Below are positions 34,079 to 41,698 of a stretch of 55,965 nucleotides of DNA, in pieces (position 1 is the first letter of the stretch; each line of letters begins with the position of its first letter). The DNA is taken from contig JADFCZ010000027.1 of the NCBI GenBank assembly GCA_018263295.1, positions 1-55,965 of the forward strand, written 5' to 3'. The translations under genes and the position numbers were made by a program. The notes under the pieces are model-generated. The model was given only the letters and a program-made list of their open reading frames with translations, searched no databases and was not told the origin of the DNA. The stretch is from Conexibacter sp. Its GTDB lineage: Bacteria > Actinomycetota > Thermoleophilia > Solirubrobacterales > 70-9.

Positions 34079-34838
34079 CGCGGGCCTCCATGTGGACGAC
34101 GATCGAGTCCTCGTACTCGATCGTGCTCGGCAGCCGCTCGGCGCCGACGACCCAGAGCCCGGCGGCGTCCGCCTCGGCGTCGAGCTCGGCGAGCGTGAAG
34201 CGGTCGAGCTCGATCGAGTGACGGTGCTCGGTCAGGGTCCCGTCCGGAGCGACCAGCTGCCGCAGCCGGACCATCTCGATCCCGTCGGCGGCGATCCGGA
34301 CCTCGATCGGCAGGCTCGAGTGGACCCAGCCGTCGATCTCGCGGACGTCGGGCACCGGCTCCGGCGTGCCCGCCCCGAGCGGCAGCGGCTCCTCGAGAAC
34401 GACCGCCGAGAACCTGCCGCCGGGTTCGAGGTGCGCGGCGATCGACCGCAGCGCGGCGATCCTGCCATCGGGGCCGCCGAGGATGTGCAGGAGTTGCATC
34501 GGCGCGACGATCAGCGGGAAGCGGCGGCCGAGCGAGAGCGAGCGGACGTCCGCGCAGGCCGTCCCGATCGCGAGCCCGCGCTCGGCGGCGCGGGAGGCGA
34601 GGGCGCCGAGCAGGATCTCGTCGGTGTCGACGGCGACGACCTCGTGACCGGCGGCCGCGACCGGGATCGCGACCCTGCCCGTGCCGGCGCCGAGATCGGC
34701 GAAGCCGCCCGGGCGCTCGGCGGCGAGCCGGAGCCAGAGCTCGAGGTCGGCGGCGAAAGCGCCGTTCTCGGCGTCGTGCCAGGCGACCGGATCGCCCGCG
34801 GCCGGGGGCGCCGTCCGGTTCCGCGCCGGGGCGCTCAT
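34071..34838 (-). CDS. Class I SAM-dependent methyltransferase between murT and gatD
   Basis: 255 residues from ATG 34838. SAM-binding motif I is Asp48-Leu-Gly-Ala-Gly-Thr-Gly54 (FADLGAGTGRVAIPV), followed by VVAVDTDEILL and a LEPGGRFSAVVLEE strand. The C-terminal half (VAPDGTLTEHRHSIELDRFTL region) resembles small-molecule methyltransferases of the Methyltransf_25 group. The ATG overlaps the murT stop as ATGA and the end overlaps gatD, so production of the three proteins is probably coupled. The substrate is unknown; a role in modifying the wall precursor is an inference from position only. Confidence 0.82.
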   Translation of the reverse strand: MSAPARNRTAPPAAGDPVAWHDAENGAFAADLELWLRLAAERPGGFADLGAGTGRVAIPVAAAGHEVVAVDTDEILLGALASRAAERGLAIGTACADVRSLSLGRRFPLIVAPMQLLHILGGPDGRIAALRSIAAHLEPGGRFSAVVLEEPLPLGAGTPEPVPDVREIDGWVHSSLPIEVRIAADGIEMVRLRQLVAPDGTLTEHRHSIELDRFTLAELDAEADAAGLWVVGAERLPSTIEYEDSIVVHMEARDV

Positions 34839-36232
34839 CGCCAAAACTCCGTGGCCAGGCCCCGTCGCGACAGCAGCGTCCGGAGCTCGATCAGGGCGGT
34901 GTAGGTCGGGAGGGCGAAGAGCCTGCCCGCGGAGTCGTCGAGCGCGCGGTCGAGCGACGGGCCGATCCCGTCGGCGACGACGATCCGGTCGGTGGGCCAG
35001 CCCGCGTACTTGAGCCGGAGCGCCATCTCGGCGGCCCTGGTCCCGGTGCAGTGGACCCGGCGGACCGCTTCCCCGAGGATCTCGAAGTCGGCATCCCAGA
35101 TCCACGAGACGTCGCGCCCGTCGGCGATCCGGTCGTTGAGAGCGGTCCAGACGTCGAGCCCCTCGCCGCTGCGATCGGCCTCGAGCCGCAGGGTTCGCAG
35201 CACCTCGTTGGCTCCGGCCGGGTTCTTGATCAGCAGGATCGACAGCGAGCGATCGCCGACCGGGATCGTCTCGACCCGGCCGAAGGCCGCCCGGACCGAG
35301 TGCAGACCCTCGCGGATGCGATCGCCGGGGACCCCGAGCCGGCCGGCGGCGGCGACGGCCGCGAGGGCGTTGTAGACGTTGTAGAGGCCCGGCAGGGGGA
35401 GCTCGACGTCGAGGTCGCCGTCGGGGGTGCGGACGCGGAAGCTCGACCCGGCGATGCCGTGCAGCTCGATGCCGGTCGCGGAGACGTCGGGGGCCGGACG
35501 GTCGGCGCCGCAGTTCGGGCAGGTGTAGTGGCCGAGGTGTCCGACGAAGGCGCGCTCGTAGGCGTAGGGAGAGCCGCAGCGCCGGCAGTGCTTCGCGTCG
35601 AAGGCGTGCTGGAGCTCGGGAAGGGCCTGGCTCGGGTCCTCGATCCCGAAGAACGTGACCCCGTCGCGGCGGCGGAGATCGCGATCGCGGCCGAGGTCGG
35701 CGATCAGCGGGTCGTCGGCGTTGAGGACGAGGCCCGTCCGGCCCTCGCGGGCGGCGATCACCTCCGCCCATTCGTCGGCGAGACGCTCGAGCTCCCCGTA
35801 GCGGTCGAGCTGGTCGCGGAAGAGGTTTCCGAGGACGAGAAGCGTCGGGTCCAGCTCGTCGACGACCTGCGGCAGCCACGCTTCGTCGACCTCGAAGAGC
35901 CCCTCGTCACCGCGGCCCTCGATCAGCGCCGTCGCCACGCCCCATGCCATGTTCGAGCCGGCCCGGTTGTGCACCGGGTCACGGCCGGCTGCGTGGAGGG
36001 CGGAGGCGAGCATGCCGGCGGTCGTGGTCTTGCCGTTGGTCGCGCTCAGGACCGTCCGCGGCCCCGTCAGCCGGGCACCGAGACGGCTGATCGCATCCGG
36101 TGCCGCCCGCAGCAGGACGCGCCCCGGGAGGGTCGTGCCCCCACCGCGGCCGCTGCGGCGGCTGAGCGCGCCGATCGCCCGGGCACCGGCGACCTTCGCG
36201 GCGAAGAGCCGGCTCCGGCGTGGAGAGCTCAC
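34835..36232 (-). CDS. murT: Lipid II isoglutaminyl synthase, Mur-ligase subunit MurT
   Basis: 465 residues from GTG 36232. Mur-ligase fold with P-loop SATNGKTTTAGM (residues 63-74), the FEVDEAWLPQV segment, the NLFRDQLDRYGE motif, and NADDPL. It has the MurT-specific zinc ribbon (Cys216, Cys219, Cys238, Cys241) inserted in the central domain, and the DUF1727 C-terminal domain (LLIKNPAGANEVLR). It ATP-dependently amidates lipid II with ammonia from GatD. The GTG overlaps the stop of the upstream lipid kinase gene (GTGA). Confidence 0.93.
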   Translation of the reverse strand: MSSPRRSRLFAAKVAGARAIGALSRRSGRGGGTTLPGRVLLRAAPDAISRLGARLTGPRTVLSATNGKTTTAGMLASALHAAGRDPVHNRAGSNMAWGVATALIEGRGDEGLFEVDEAWLPQVVDELDPTLLVLGNLFRDQLDRYGELERLADEWAEVIAAREGRTGLVLNADDPLIADLGRDRDLRRRDGVTFFGIEDPSQALPELQHAFDAKHCRRCGSPYAYERAFVGHLGHYTCPNCGADRPAPDVSATGIELHGIAGSSFRVRTPDGDLDVELPLPGLYNVYNALAAVAAAGRLGVPGDRIREGLHSVRAAFGRVETIPVGDRSLSILLIKNPAGANEVLRTLRLEADRSGEGLDVWTALNDRIADGRDVSWIWDADFEILGEAVRRVHCTGTRAAEMALRLKYAGWPTDRIVVADGIGPSLDRALDDSAGRLFALPTYTALIELRTLLSRRGLATEFWR

Positions 36233-37125
36233 GAGCCGGCGGGGGCGATCAGCTCGAGCGCGCCCTCGAGCAGGCTCACCCGCATCGGCAGGTCGGTCAG
36301 CTCGTCCCCGTCGGCGTAGACGGCGAATGGGCGGTCGGCGGCGACCTCGACGACTCGGCCGCGCAGGGTCGTCACGTCCTCGCGCTCGATGTGGGTGCCC
36401 TTGAAGACCTGAGGCAGCCCGCCGAGGAAGCGGCGCTTCGGCCCGTCGCCGGTGAGGACCACGTCGAGAAGCCCGTCGTCGAGGACCGCCTGGGGCGCTA
36501 CGAACATGCCGCCGCCGTAGGCCTGCGAGTTCGCGACGACGGCCGAGTAGCCGGTCACGACCGTCTCGGCCCCGTCGACGGTGACCGTGAAGCGCGCCGG
36601 CTTCCACTGCCACAGCGCCTTCAACGCCGCGTAGGCGTAGACAAGGGCGCCGCTGATGGCCTTCGTCTCGTTCGCGATCCGGTTCGCGTCGCTGTCGAAG
36701 CCGCAGCTCGCGATGCAGAGGAAGCGCTCGCCGTTCGCCTCGCCGACGTCGATCCGGCGCCGGTCTCCCGCCGCGAGGACCGCGACGGCCTCGGCCGGGT
36801 CGGTCGGAATGCCGACGACGCGCGCGAGGTCGTTGCCGCGCCCGCCGGGGACGATCCCGAGCGGCGTCCCGCTGCCGGCGAGGACGCCGCCGACCTTGCC
36901 GATCAGCCCGTCGCCGCTGACGACGACCGGAATCTCGCCGCGACCCGCGGCGGCCCTCGCCTCGCGGCAGCCGTGGTCGATCCCCGTGGTCATCACGACC
37001 TGGTGGTGCATTCCGCGGCGGTCGAGCTCGGCCCGGATCGCGGGCAGCCGCTTCATCGCCCGGCCCGAACCGGCGGAGGGGTTGACGAGCAGGCAGTAGA
37101 CGGGGTCGCCGGCGGCCGCGGGCAT
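36229..37125 (-). CDS. Diacylglycerol kinase family lipid kinase (YegS/DagK)
   Basis: 298 residues. The nucleotide-binding loop reads VVVSGDGLIGKVGG in place of the common GGDGTxxEV, and PGGRGNDLARV corresponds to the PxGTxNDFAR motif. LLVNPSAGSGRA at the N-terminus and the C-terminal beta sandwich (YADGDELTDLPM, which includes the usual DGE/DGD acidic motif) are conserved. The family phosphorylates diacylglycerol, sphingosine-like or polyprenol lipids at the membrane face. It is the second gene of the wall operon and overlaps murT by four bases. Recycling of a lipid carrier or of diacylglycerol could explain the link, but this is inference. Confidence 0.85.
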   Translation of the reverse strand: MPAAAGDPVYCLLVNPSAGSGRAMKRLPAIRAELDRRGMHHQVVMTTGIDHGCREARAAAGRGEIPVVVSGDGLIGKVGGVLAGSGTPLGIVPGGRGNDLARVVGIPTDPAEAVAVLAAGDRRRIDVGEANGERFLCIASCGFDSDANRIANETKAISGALVYAYAALKALWQWKPARFTVTVDGAETVVTGYSAVVANSQAYGGGMFVAPQAVLDDGLLDVVLTGDGPKRRFLGGLPQVFKGTHIEREDVTTLRGRVVEVAADRPFAVYADGDELTDLPMRVSLLEGALELIAPAGS

Positions 37126-37128
37126 GGG

Positions 37129-37797
37129 TCAGTCTCCCTTGCGGGCCACGAAATAGGAGCCCCGGCCGATGACGCCGGCCTTCACCGTCGTCATCCCGTG
37201 GCGCTTGAACCCCCGTTCGAGAACGGCGTCGGGCGTGTAGAACGGGGTCCCGGCGCCGGAGCTCGCGGCGACGATCGCATGGCCCCCGTGGCGGAGGACG
37301 CGGGCGATCTCGGAGAAGAACGGCGGCATGTTGAGGAGGGTGACGAGGTCGAAGTCGCCGTCGCCGTAGGGGAGGGAGCTCGAGTCCGCGACCTGGAAGG
37401 CGACGCGGCCCTCCGGATCGAGGCCGACCTTGGCCTTCGCCTGGCGGATCATCTCCTCGGAGACGTCGACGCCGCGCACCGAGGCGTAGGGGAACTCGCG
37501 GGCGACGAACAGGGCGGCGACGCCGGTGCCGGTGCCGATGTCGAGTGCCCGCTCGGGACGCCGATCGATCTTCGTCACCGCGACGGCCAGCGGCGCGAGA
37601 TGATCGACTCCGGGGGCGCCGGTGCGCTCGTCCCAGGTGTTGGCGAGATCGTCGAAGTACGTCGTCATCGGGCGCTTCAGGACCGGCCAGAGCCAGGGGG
37701 CGTGCGCCACCGTCGCATTGAGCGCTCGTCCGATCAGCCTGACGCGGGTCGGGGGGCCGGCCTCGGGCCGGGCATCGCTCTCCGGGGGAAGTGCCAC
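37129..37797 (-). CDS. SAM-dependent methyltransferase (UbiE/Methyltransf_11 type)
   Basis: 222 residues from GTG 37797. Motif I ALDIGTGTGVAALFVA, motif post-I VRGVDVSEEMI, then FQVADSSSLPYGDGDFDLVTLLNMPPFFSEIARVL as in UbiE-like enzymes. The N-terminal 65 residues are poorly conserved. It is the first gene of the minus-strand operon and ends 3 bases before the lipid kinase start. It is unrelated in detail to the methyltransferase between murT and gatD. Substrate unknown. The start is less certain because no ribosome site or strict TAnnnT box precedes it. Confidence 0.8.
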   Translation of the reverse strand: MALPPESDARPEAGPPTRVRLIGRALNATVAHAPWLWPVLKRPMTTYFDDLANTWDERTGAPGVDHLAPLAVAVTKIDRRPERALDIGTGTGVAALFVAREFPYASVRGVDVSEEMIRQAKAKVGLDPEGRVAFQVADSSSLPYGDGDFDLVTLLNMPPFFSEIARVLRHGGHAIVAASSGAGTPFYTPDAVLERGFKRHGMTTVKAGVIGRGSYFVARKGD

Positions 37798-37818
37798 GGT
37801 GCCATGATCGCAACCCGT

Positions 37819-37824
37819 TAGGCT
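37819..37824 (+). promoter_or_regulatory. -10 element TAGGCT for leaderless cyclophilin gene
   Basis: TAGGCT ends 7 bases before the GTG at 37832. Confidence 0.5.
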
Positions 37825-37831
37825 GCCGCGC

Positions 37832-38509
37832 GTGCCGAAACGGATCCCGCTCCTGCTCGCCCTGCTGCTCGCCTCCGCGGCCCTGCTCGCCGCGTGCGGA
37901 AGCAGCGACGACACCGGCACCACCGAGGCCGACTCGACGTCGGGCGGGAGCCCATGCGAGAGCGTCGACGCTCCACCGGCGAAGAAGGACGCCGACCTGC
38001 CGGCTCCGAAGGACGACGAACCGACCGCCGCGGGAGTCACCTTCGACACGAGCTGCGGCAGCTTCACGGTCACCTTCGACGATCGCGCCCCGAAGACCGC
38101 CGCCTCCTTCCAGTACCTCGCCGAGGAGGGCTTCTACGACGACACGGTCTTCCACCGGGTCGTGCCCGGCTTCGTGATCCAGGGCGGCGACCCGCTCGGG
38201 ACCGACCCCGCCAAGGCGGGAACCGGCGGCCCCGGCTACAGCGTCGACGAGAAGCCGCCCTCCGACCTCTCCTACACGAAGGGGATCGTCGCGATGGCCA
38301 AGAGCCAGGTCGAGCCCCCGGGACGTTCTGGCAGCCAGTTCTACGTCGTCACCGGCGCCGACGCCGGCCTACCGCCCGACTACGCACTCGTCGGCGAGGT
38401 GACCGAGGGGATGGACACCGTCGAGGCCATCGACGCGCTCGGGACGCCCGGCGCCGATGGGCCGCCCACGCAGACGGTCGTGATCGAGTCGGCGACTCCG
38501 GAGGGCTGA
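37832..38509 (+). CDS. Lipoprotein cyclophilin-type peptidylprolyl isomerase
   Basis: 225 residues from GTG. A lipoprotein signal (MPKRIPLLLALLLASAALLAAC, lipid-modified Cys22) precedes a Ser/Thr/Asp-rich linker and a cyclophilin domain (about 65-223) with FDDRAPKTAASFQYLAEEGFYD, FHRVVPGFVIQGGDP, MAKSQ..PGRSGSQFYV and the ALVGEVTEGMD strand. The protein should fold exported proteins at the outer face of the membrane. The bcp gene lies downstream in the same reading frame, separated by one TGA codon. Confidence 0.93.
   Translation: MPKRIPLLLALLLASAALLAACGSSDDTGTTEADSTSGGSPCESVDAPPAKKDADLPAPKDDEPTAAGVTFDTSCGSFTVTFDDRAPKTAASFQYLAEEGFYDDTVFHRVVPGFVIQGGDPLGTDPAKAGTGGPGYSVDEKPPSDLSYTKGIVAMAKSQVEPPGRSGSQFYVVTGADAGLPPDYALVGEVTEGMDTVEAIDALGTPGADGPPTQTVVIESATPEG
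38500..38505 (+). promoter_or_regulatory. Shine-Dalgarno GGAGGG deciding the bcp start
   Basis: GGAGGG ends 7 bases before ATC 38513, optimal spacing. No ATG, GTG or TTG occurs in frame between the preceding stop and GTG 38612. Confidence 0.6.
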
Positions 38510-38512
38510 GCG

Positions 38513-38980
38513 ATCGCGGCGGCGAAGGCGGGCGGGCGGGCACCGGACTTCACCCTGCCCTGGACGGGTGAGGGCGACTTCACGCTGGCCGAGCAGCGTG
38601 GCCGCTGGGTCGTGCTCGCGTTCTATCCCGGCGACTTCACGCCGACCTGCACGAAGCAGTTCTGCAACTACCGCGACGGACGCGAGCAGATCGACGACCT
38701 CGACGCCGAGGTCGTGGGCATCTCGCCGCAGGACGTCGGCTCCCACGAGCGATTCATCTCCGAGCACGGGCTGACGGTTCCGCTCGCCGCCGACGTCGAC
38801 AAGTCCGTCGCCAAGGCATACGGGGTGCTCGCCCCGGGCGGCGGTTTCGTCCGCCGGGCGATCTTCGTGATCGATCCCGAGGGCGTCGTCCGCTACCGCA
38901 AGGTCGCGCTCGTCGGTCTCGGCTTCGAGGACGCCGACGACCTCCGCTCGGCGCTCGACTCGGCCCGCGCAGCGGCTTGA
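38513..38980 (+). CDS. bcp: Peroxiredoxin Bcp/PrxQ with probable ATC start codon
   Basis: 155 residues if initiated at ATC 38513. Thiol peroxidase: peroxidatic Cys45 and resolving Cys50 in FYPGDFTPTCTKQFCNYRD, the five-residue spacing of Bcp/PrxQ. The N-terminal GGRAPDFTLP strand, needed for the fold, is encoded upstream of the first ordinary start (GTG 38612), so that GTG gives a truncated enzyme. Only ATC fits behind the GGAGGG ribosome site. The frame is shared with the upstream cyclophilin gene across one TGA, so stop-codon readthrough or a sequencing error is the alternative. The stop overlaps the next gene's TTG. Confidence 0.8.
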   Translation: MAAAKAGGRAPDFTLPWTGEGDFTLAEQRGRWVVLAFYPGDFTPTCTKQFCNYRDGREQIDDLDAEVVGISPQDVGSHERFISEHGLTVPLAADVDKSVAKAYGVLAPGGGFVRRAIFVIDPEGVVRYRKVALVGLGFEDADDLRSALDSARAAA

Positions 38981-39807
38981 CCGCGGACGGCTTCGAGGCC
39001 GAGAGCGGCGGGGTCGTCCTGCGCGGCGTCCGCGACGGCACGGGCCGCCCGGTCGTCCTCGCCCACGGGCTGACGGCGCACCGCGACCTCGTCGTCCACG
39101 GCTCGCGGGCGCTCGCCCGCGCCGGGCACGACGTGATCCGCTACGACGCCCGCGGGCACGGCGACAGCGACGCGGGGGAGGCGGGGAGTTATGTATACGA
39201 GCAGCTCGCCGACGATCTCGATGCCGTCGTCGCGGCGACCGGCGCCGAGCGTCCCGTGCTGGTGGGGCACTCGATGGGGGCGCACACGATCGCAACGCTC
39301 GCGCTCCGCGATCCCGAGCGCTGGGCGGGGCTCGTGCTGATCGGGCCGGCCAGCGTCGGGGTGCCGCTGGGGCCCGAGTCGCTGGCCAACTGGGACCGGC
39401 TCGCGGACGGGCTGGCCGACGGGGGGATCGACGGGTTCATCGCCGCCTACGAGGTCGGGATGGATCCGGAGTGGCACGACACGCTGGTGCGGATCGCCCG
39501 CGACCGGCTCGGCCGCCACCGCGACCTCGACGCGGTCGCCGAGGCGGTGCGGGAGGTCCCGCGCTCGCTCCCGTTCGATGGGATCGCCGAGCTCGCCGGC
39601 CTCGACGTGCCCGCGCTGGTCGTCGCCAGCAACGACGAGGCGGATCCGGGACACCCGCACGCCGTCGCAGCCGCCTGGGTCGACGCTCTGCCGGCGGCCC
39701 GGATGATCGGCGAGGGGGACGGGGAGGGGGACAGAGTCAGCCCGCTCGCCTGGCAGGGCGGCAAGCTCTCTCGGGAGATCGCCGCGTTCTGTGCCGGGCT
39801 CGGCTGA
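38977..39807 (+). CDS. Alpha/beta hydrolase
   Basis: 276 residues from a TTG that overlaps the bcp stop (TTGA). Oxyanion segment LAHGLTAHRD, YDARGHGDSD loop, nucleophile Ser99 in LVGHSMGAH, and acid-region VVASNDEADPGHP. The usual catalytic His near the C-terminus is not seen: the last 30 residues (from GEGDGEGDRVSPLAWQGG on) contain none. His in GHPH near residue 229 might substitute. An esterase or lipase-like role is likely but not assured. Third gene of the cyclophilin-bcp operon. Confidence 0.78.
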   Translation: MTADGFEAESGGVVLRGVRDGTGRPVVLAHGLTAHRDLVVHGSRALARAGHDVIRYDARGHGDSDAGEAGSYVYEQLADDLDAVVAATGAERPVLVGHSMGAHTIATLALRDPERWAGLVLIGPASVGVPLGPESLANWDRLADGLADGGIDGFIAAYEVGMDPEWHDTLVRIARDRLGRHRDLDAVAEAVREVPRSLPFDGIAELAGLDVPALVVASNDEADPGHPHAVAAAWVDALPAARMIGEGDGEGDRVSPLAWQGGKLSREIAAFCAGLG

Positions 39808-39826
39808 GCCGGGGCCCTCATCCGCT

Positions 39827-39832
39827 TATGCT
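39827..39832 (+). promoter_or_regulatory. -10 element TATGCT for the PRC protein gene
   Basis: TATGCT ends 9 bases before ATG 39842. Confidence 0.5.
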
Positions 39833-39841
39833 TTCCCGCGT

Positions 39842-40183
39842 ATGAGCGAAGACTTCGGATCACCCGTCCACTACACGGCGGTCGAGCGCGGCACTCCCGT
39901 CTACGACAGCGCCGGCGAGAAGGTCGGCGAGGTGCGGCGGGTCGAGGACAACTACGCCGAGCACATCCTCGACGGCTTCGAGGTGATGGACCTCGAGGGA
40001 ACCCTGCGGTTCGTCGACGCGCCCGAGGTGGAGCGGACCTTCGAGCGCGCGGTGACGCTCTCGATCACGGCCGCCGAGCTGCCCGAGAAGGCCCACCCGG
40101 TCAATCGCGGGCTCGGCGGGCTCGGGACCGGCAGCAGCAGCCAGGGTTCCGGCGGGCTCTTCGGTCGGCTCTTCGGCCGCTGA
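39842..40183 (+). CDS. Small PRC-barrel-like protein
   Basis: 113 residues from ATG 39842. The segment GTPVYDSAGEKVGEVRRVEDNYAEHILDGFEV resembles a PRC-barrel: short beta strands around a Gly-Asp/Glu turn. The C-terminus is a Gly/Ser-rich linker ending in GGLFGRLFGR, which may be an amphipathic tail. No enzymatic motif is visible. PRC-barrel proteins occur in RNA processing, photosynthetic and stress contexts, so no function is assigned. It lies tail to tail with the flavin reductase gene, with only 3 bases between the stops. Confidence 0.6.
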   Translation: MSEDFGSPVHYTAVERGTPVYDSAGEKVGEVRRVEDNYAEHILDGFEVMDLEGTLRFVDAPEVERTFERAVTLSITAAELPEKAHPVNRGLGGLGTGSSSQGSGGLFGRLFGR

Positions 40184-40186
40184 TCC

Positions 40187-40795
40187 TCAGTCGCCGCCGT
40201 TCCAGTCCTCGTACTTGACCCTCCCGATCTCCTTGACCTCGCCGATCGTGCTCCACTGACGCCGTCCGAGCCGTGCGAGCGGCCGCAGCCGCTCGATCTC
40301 CGGGTGCCCGTCGACGAGGACGGCCTCGTCGATGCTGATCAGGACCACGCGCCCGAAGACGACGACCGAGGTCCCGAAGTCCTGGGTCGCCTGGAGCACG
40401 CACTCGATCGCGACCGGCGAATCCGCGACCCGCGGCGCCGCGACCCTGACTCCGGGCTCGCGGCGAAGCCCGACCTCGGCGAACTCGTCGAGGTCCGGGG
40501 GGAAGTCGGTCGCGGTGGCGTTGACCGCCTCGAACAGGGGCTCCGGTGCGAGGTTGACGACGAACTCGCCGGTCGCCGTCGCGTTCGCGAGCGAGTCCTT
40601 GCGGCCGATCGAGGTGAACTGGACGATCGCCGGATCGGCGCAGGCCACGGTGAAGAACGAGTGCGGCGCGAGGTTGTCGACGCCGGATTCGGATCGGGTC
40701 GAGACCCAGGCGATGGGACGCGGGACGACGACGGAGTTGATCAGCCGGTAGAGGCCGCCGGGATGGGTCTCGGGATCGAAGTCGACTCGGGCCAC
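40187..40795 (-). CDS. Flavin reductase family protein
   Basis: 202 residues from GTG 40795. FMN-binding split-barrel domain of the flavin reductase type: YRLINSVVVPRPIAWVSTRS, NLAPHSFFTVACADPAIVQFTS, and the GEFVVNLAPEP strand. It may reduce free FMN/FAD with NAD(P)H or act as an oxidoreductase of unknown substrate. The start follows immediately after the terminator of the upstream membrane protein gene, so its own promoter must overlap that terminator. No strict TAnnnT or ribosome site was found, so the start is moderately sure. Confidence 0.85.
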   Translation of the reverse strand: MARVDFDPETHPGGLYRLINSVVVPRPIAWVSTRSESGVDNLAPHSFFTVACADPAIVQFTSIGRKDSLANATATGEFVVNLAPEPLFEAVNATATDFPPDLDEFAEVGLRREPGVRVAAPRVADSPVAIECVLQATQDFGTSVVVFGRVVLISIDEAVLVDGHPEIERLRPLARLGRRQWSTIGEVKEIGRVKYEDWNGGD

Positions 40796-40803
40796 GGGCC
40801 CAT

Positions 40804-40841
40804 CAAACAACAAAGAGGGGCCGGCTTCCGCCGGCCCCTCT
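40804..40841 (-). terminator. Rho-independent terminator of the membrane protein gene
   Basis: Perfect 12-bp stem (AGAGGGGCCGGC 40814-40825 with GCCGGCCCCTCT 40830-40841) and TTCC loop. On the minus strand it is followed by TTTGTTGTTTG. It begins 21 bases after the membrane protein stop. Confidence 0.85.
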
Positions 40842-40862
40842 GGCAGTGGTCTCCTCCCGGGC

Positions 40863-41609
40863 TCAGACCGCGGTCTGACCGGCCGGCAGCGAACCGCCGC
40901 CACCCCCGAGGTCGAAGAAGAGCGTGCTCGCCACGAGCGCCGAAACCGGCATGAACAGCGCCAGGACGATGATCCCGACGATGATCGCCCCGGCGACGCC
41001 GCCGATGGCCGCGCCGATGATCCCGGCGATGATGGCCGCGACGATCATGATCAGGAAAACGCAGACGAGGACGCCGAAGACGGTCCAGGCCTGGCCACGG
41101 ACGAGCTCGTAGCTGCGCCCGAAGGCCTCGATCGGACCGCAGTCCTCGGCGACGATCGCCGGGGCGCCGACGGCCCAGATCGTCATCAGGATCAGCCCCG
41201 GGACGATCAGCAGGATGAAGCCGATGCCGATCGCGATGCCGGAGAGGATGCTCCACAGGATCAGGGGGCCGATCGCGGGAGCGGCGGCGGAGAAGAGCTC
41301 CCCGACCGACATGTCGCGGCGGCCGTCACGGACGTCCTGGACGAGCCTGACGACGAAGCCGGTGTAGAGGGCCGTGCCGATGAGCTGAACGATCCAGGCG
41401 AGGAACTGCATGAACGCGCCGCCGGCGTCGTTCAGCAGGCCCACGATGATCCCGAAGACGATTGCGACACCGAGGCTGGTCACCACCAGCGTGCCGAGGT
41501 TCGAGGAGTAGATCCCGAAGGCGTCGCCGAGGACCTTTCCAACCTCGATCTTCCGCGGGCCTCCCGCGGGTTGGGGGGCGGGGGCGGGGGGTGGTGCTGC
41601 TGCTTCCAT
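40863..41609 (-). CDS. Polytopic membrane protein (GPDPase membrane-domain-like)
   Basis: 248 residues from ATG 41609. A Pro/Ala-rich N-terminus (about 25 residues) precedes five to six membrane helices; the pattern of a long Ile/Leu helix, then GLILMTIWAVGAPAIVAED..PIEAFGRSYELVRGQAW, matches the membrane domain found in glycerophosphoryl diester phosphodiesterase-type and YciC-like proteins. No catalytic domain is present. Function unknown. Start chosen because TAGGTT ends 7 bases upstream. A strong terminator follows the gene. Confidence 0.75.
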   Translation of the reverse strand: MEAAAPPPAPAPQPAGGPRKIEVGKVLGDAFGIYSSNLGTLVVTSLGVAIVFGIIVGLLNDAGGAFMQFLAWIVQLIGTALYTGFVVRLVQDVRDGRRDMSVGELFSAAAPAIGPLILWSILSGIAIGIGFILLIVPGLILMTIWAVGAPAIVAEDCGPIEAFGRSYELVRGQAWTVFGVLVCVFLIMIVAAIIAGIIGAAIGGVAGAIIVGIIVLALFMPVSALVASTLFFDLGGGGGSLPAGQTAV

Positions 41610-41616
41610 GCGGCTG

Positions 41617-41622
41617 AACCTA
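41617..41622 (-). promoter_or_regulatory. -10 element TAGGTT for leaderless membrane protein gene
   Basis: The minus-strand TAGGTT ends 7 bases before ATG 41609. Confidence 0.5.
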
Positions 41623-41686
41623 CCCTGAATGCGATTACCGTGCAAGACGGCGAAGCCGCATGGGAGCGTCGATTCGCGGGTGCCGT

Positions 41687-41692
41687 TACATT
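41687..41692 (+). promoter_or_regulatory. -10 element TACATT for leaderless propeller gene
   Basis: TACATT ends 6 bases before ATG 41699. Confidence 0.5.
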
Positions 41693-41698
41693 GCGGAC

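Noticed and set aside
34835-38155. A single 1106-codon minus-strand frame running through murT and upstream genes
   Set aside because: Only the murT part (to 36232) has family motifs; the rest is out-of-frame translation of the lipid kinase and methyltransferase genes.
38507-38509. Selenocysteine at the TGA between the cyclophilin and bcp frames
   Set aside because: The TGA follows a complete cyclophilin and precedes a new ribosome-site spacing; no SECIS-like hairpin was apparent directly after it.
38612-38980. bcp starting at GTG 38612
   Set aside because: It would remove the first beta strands of the thioredoxin fold and has no ribosome site.
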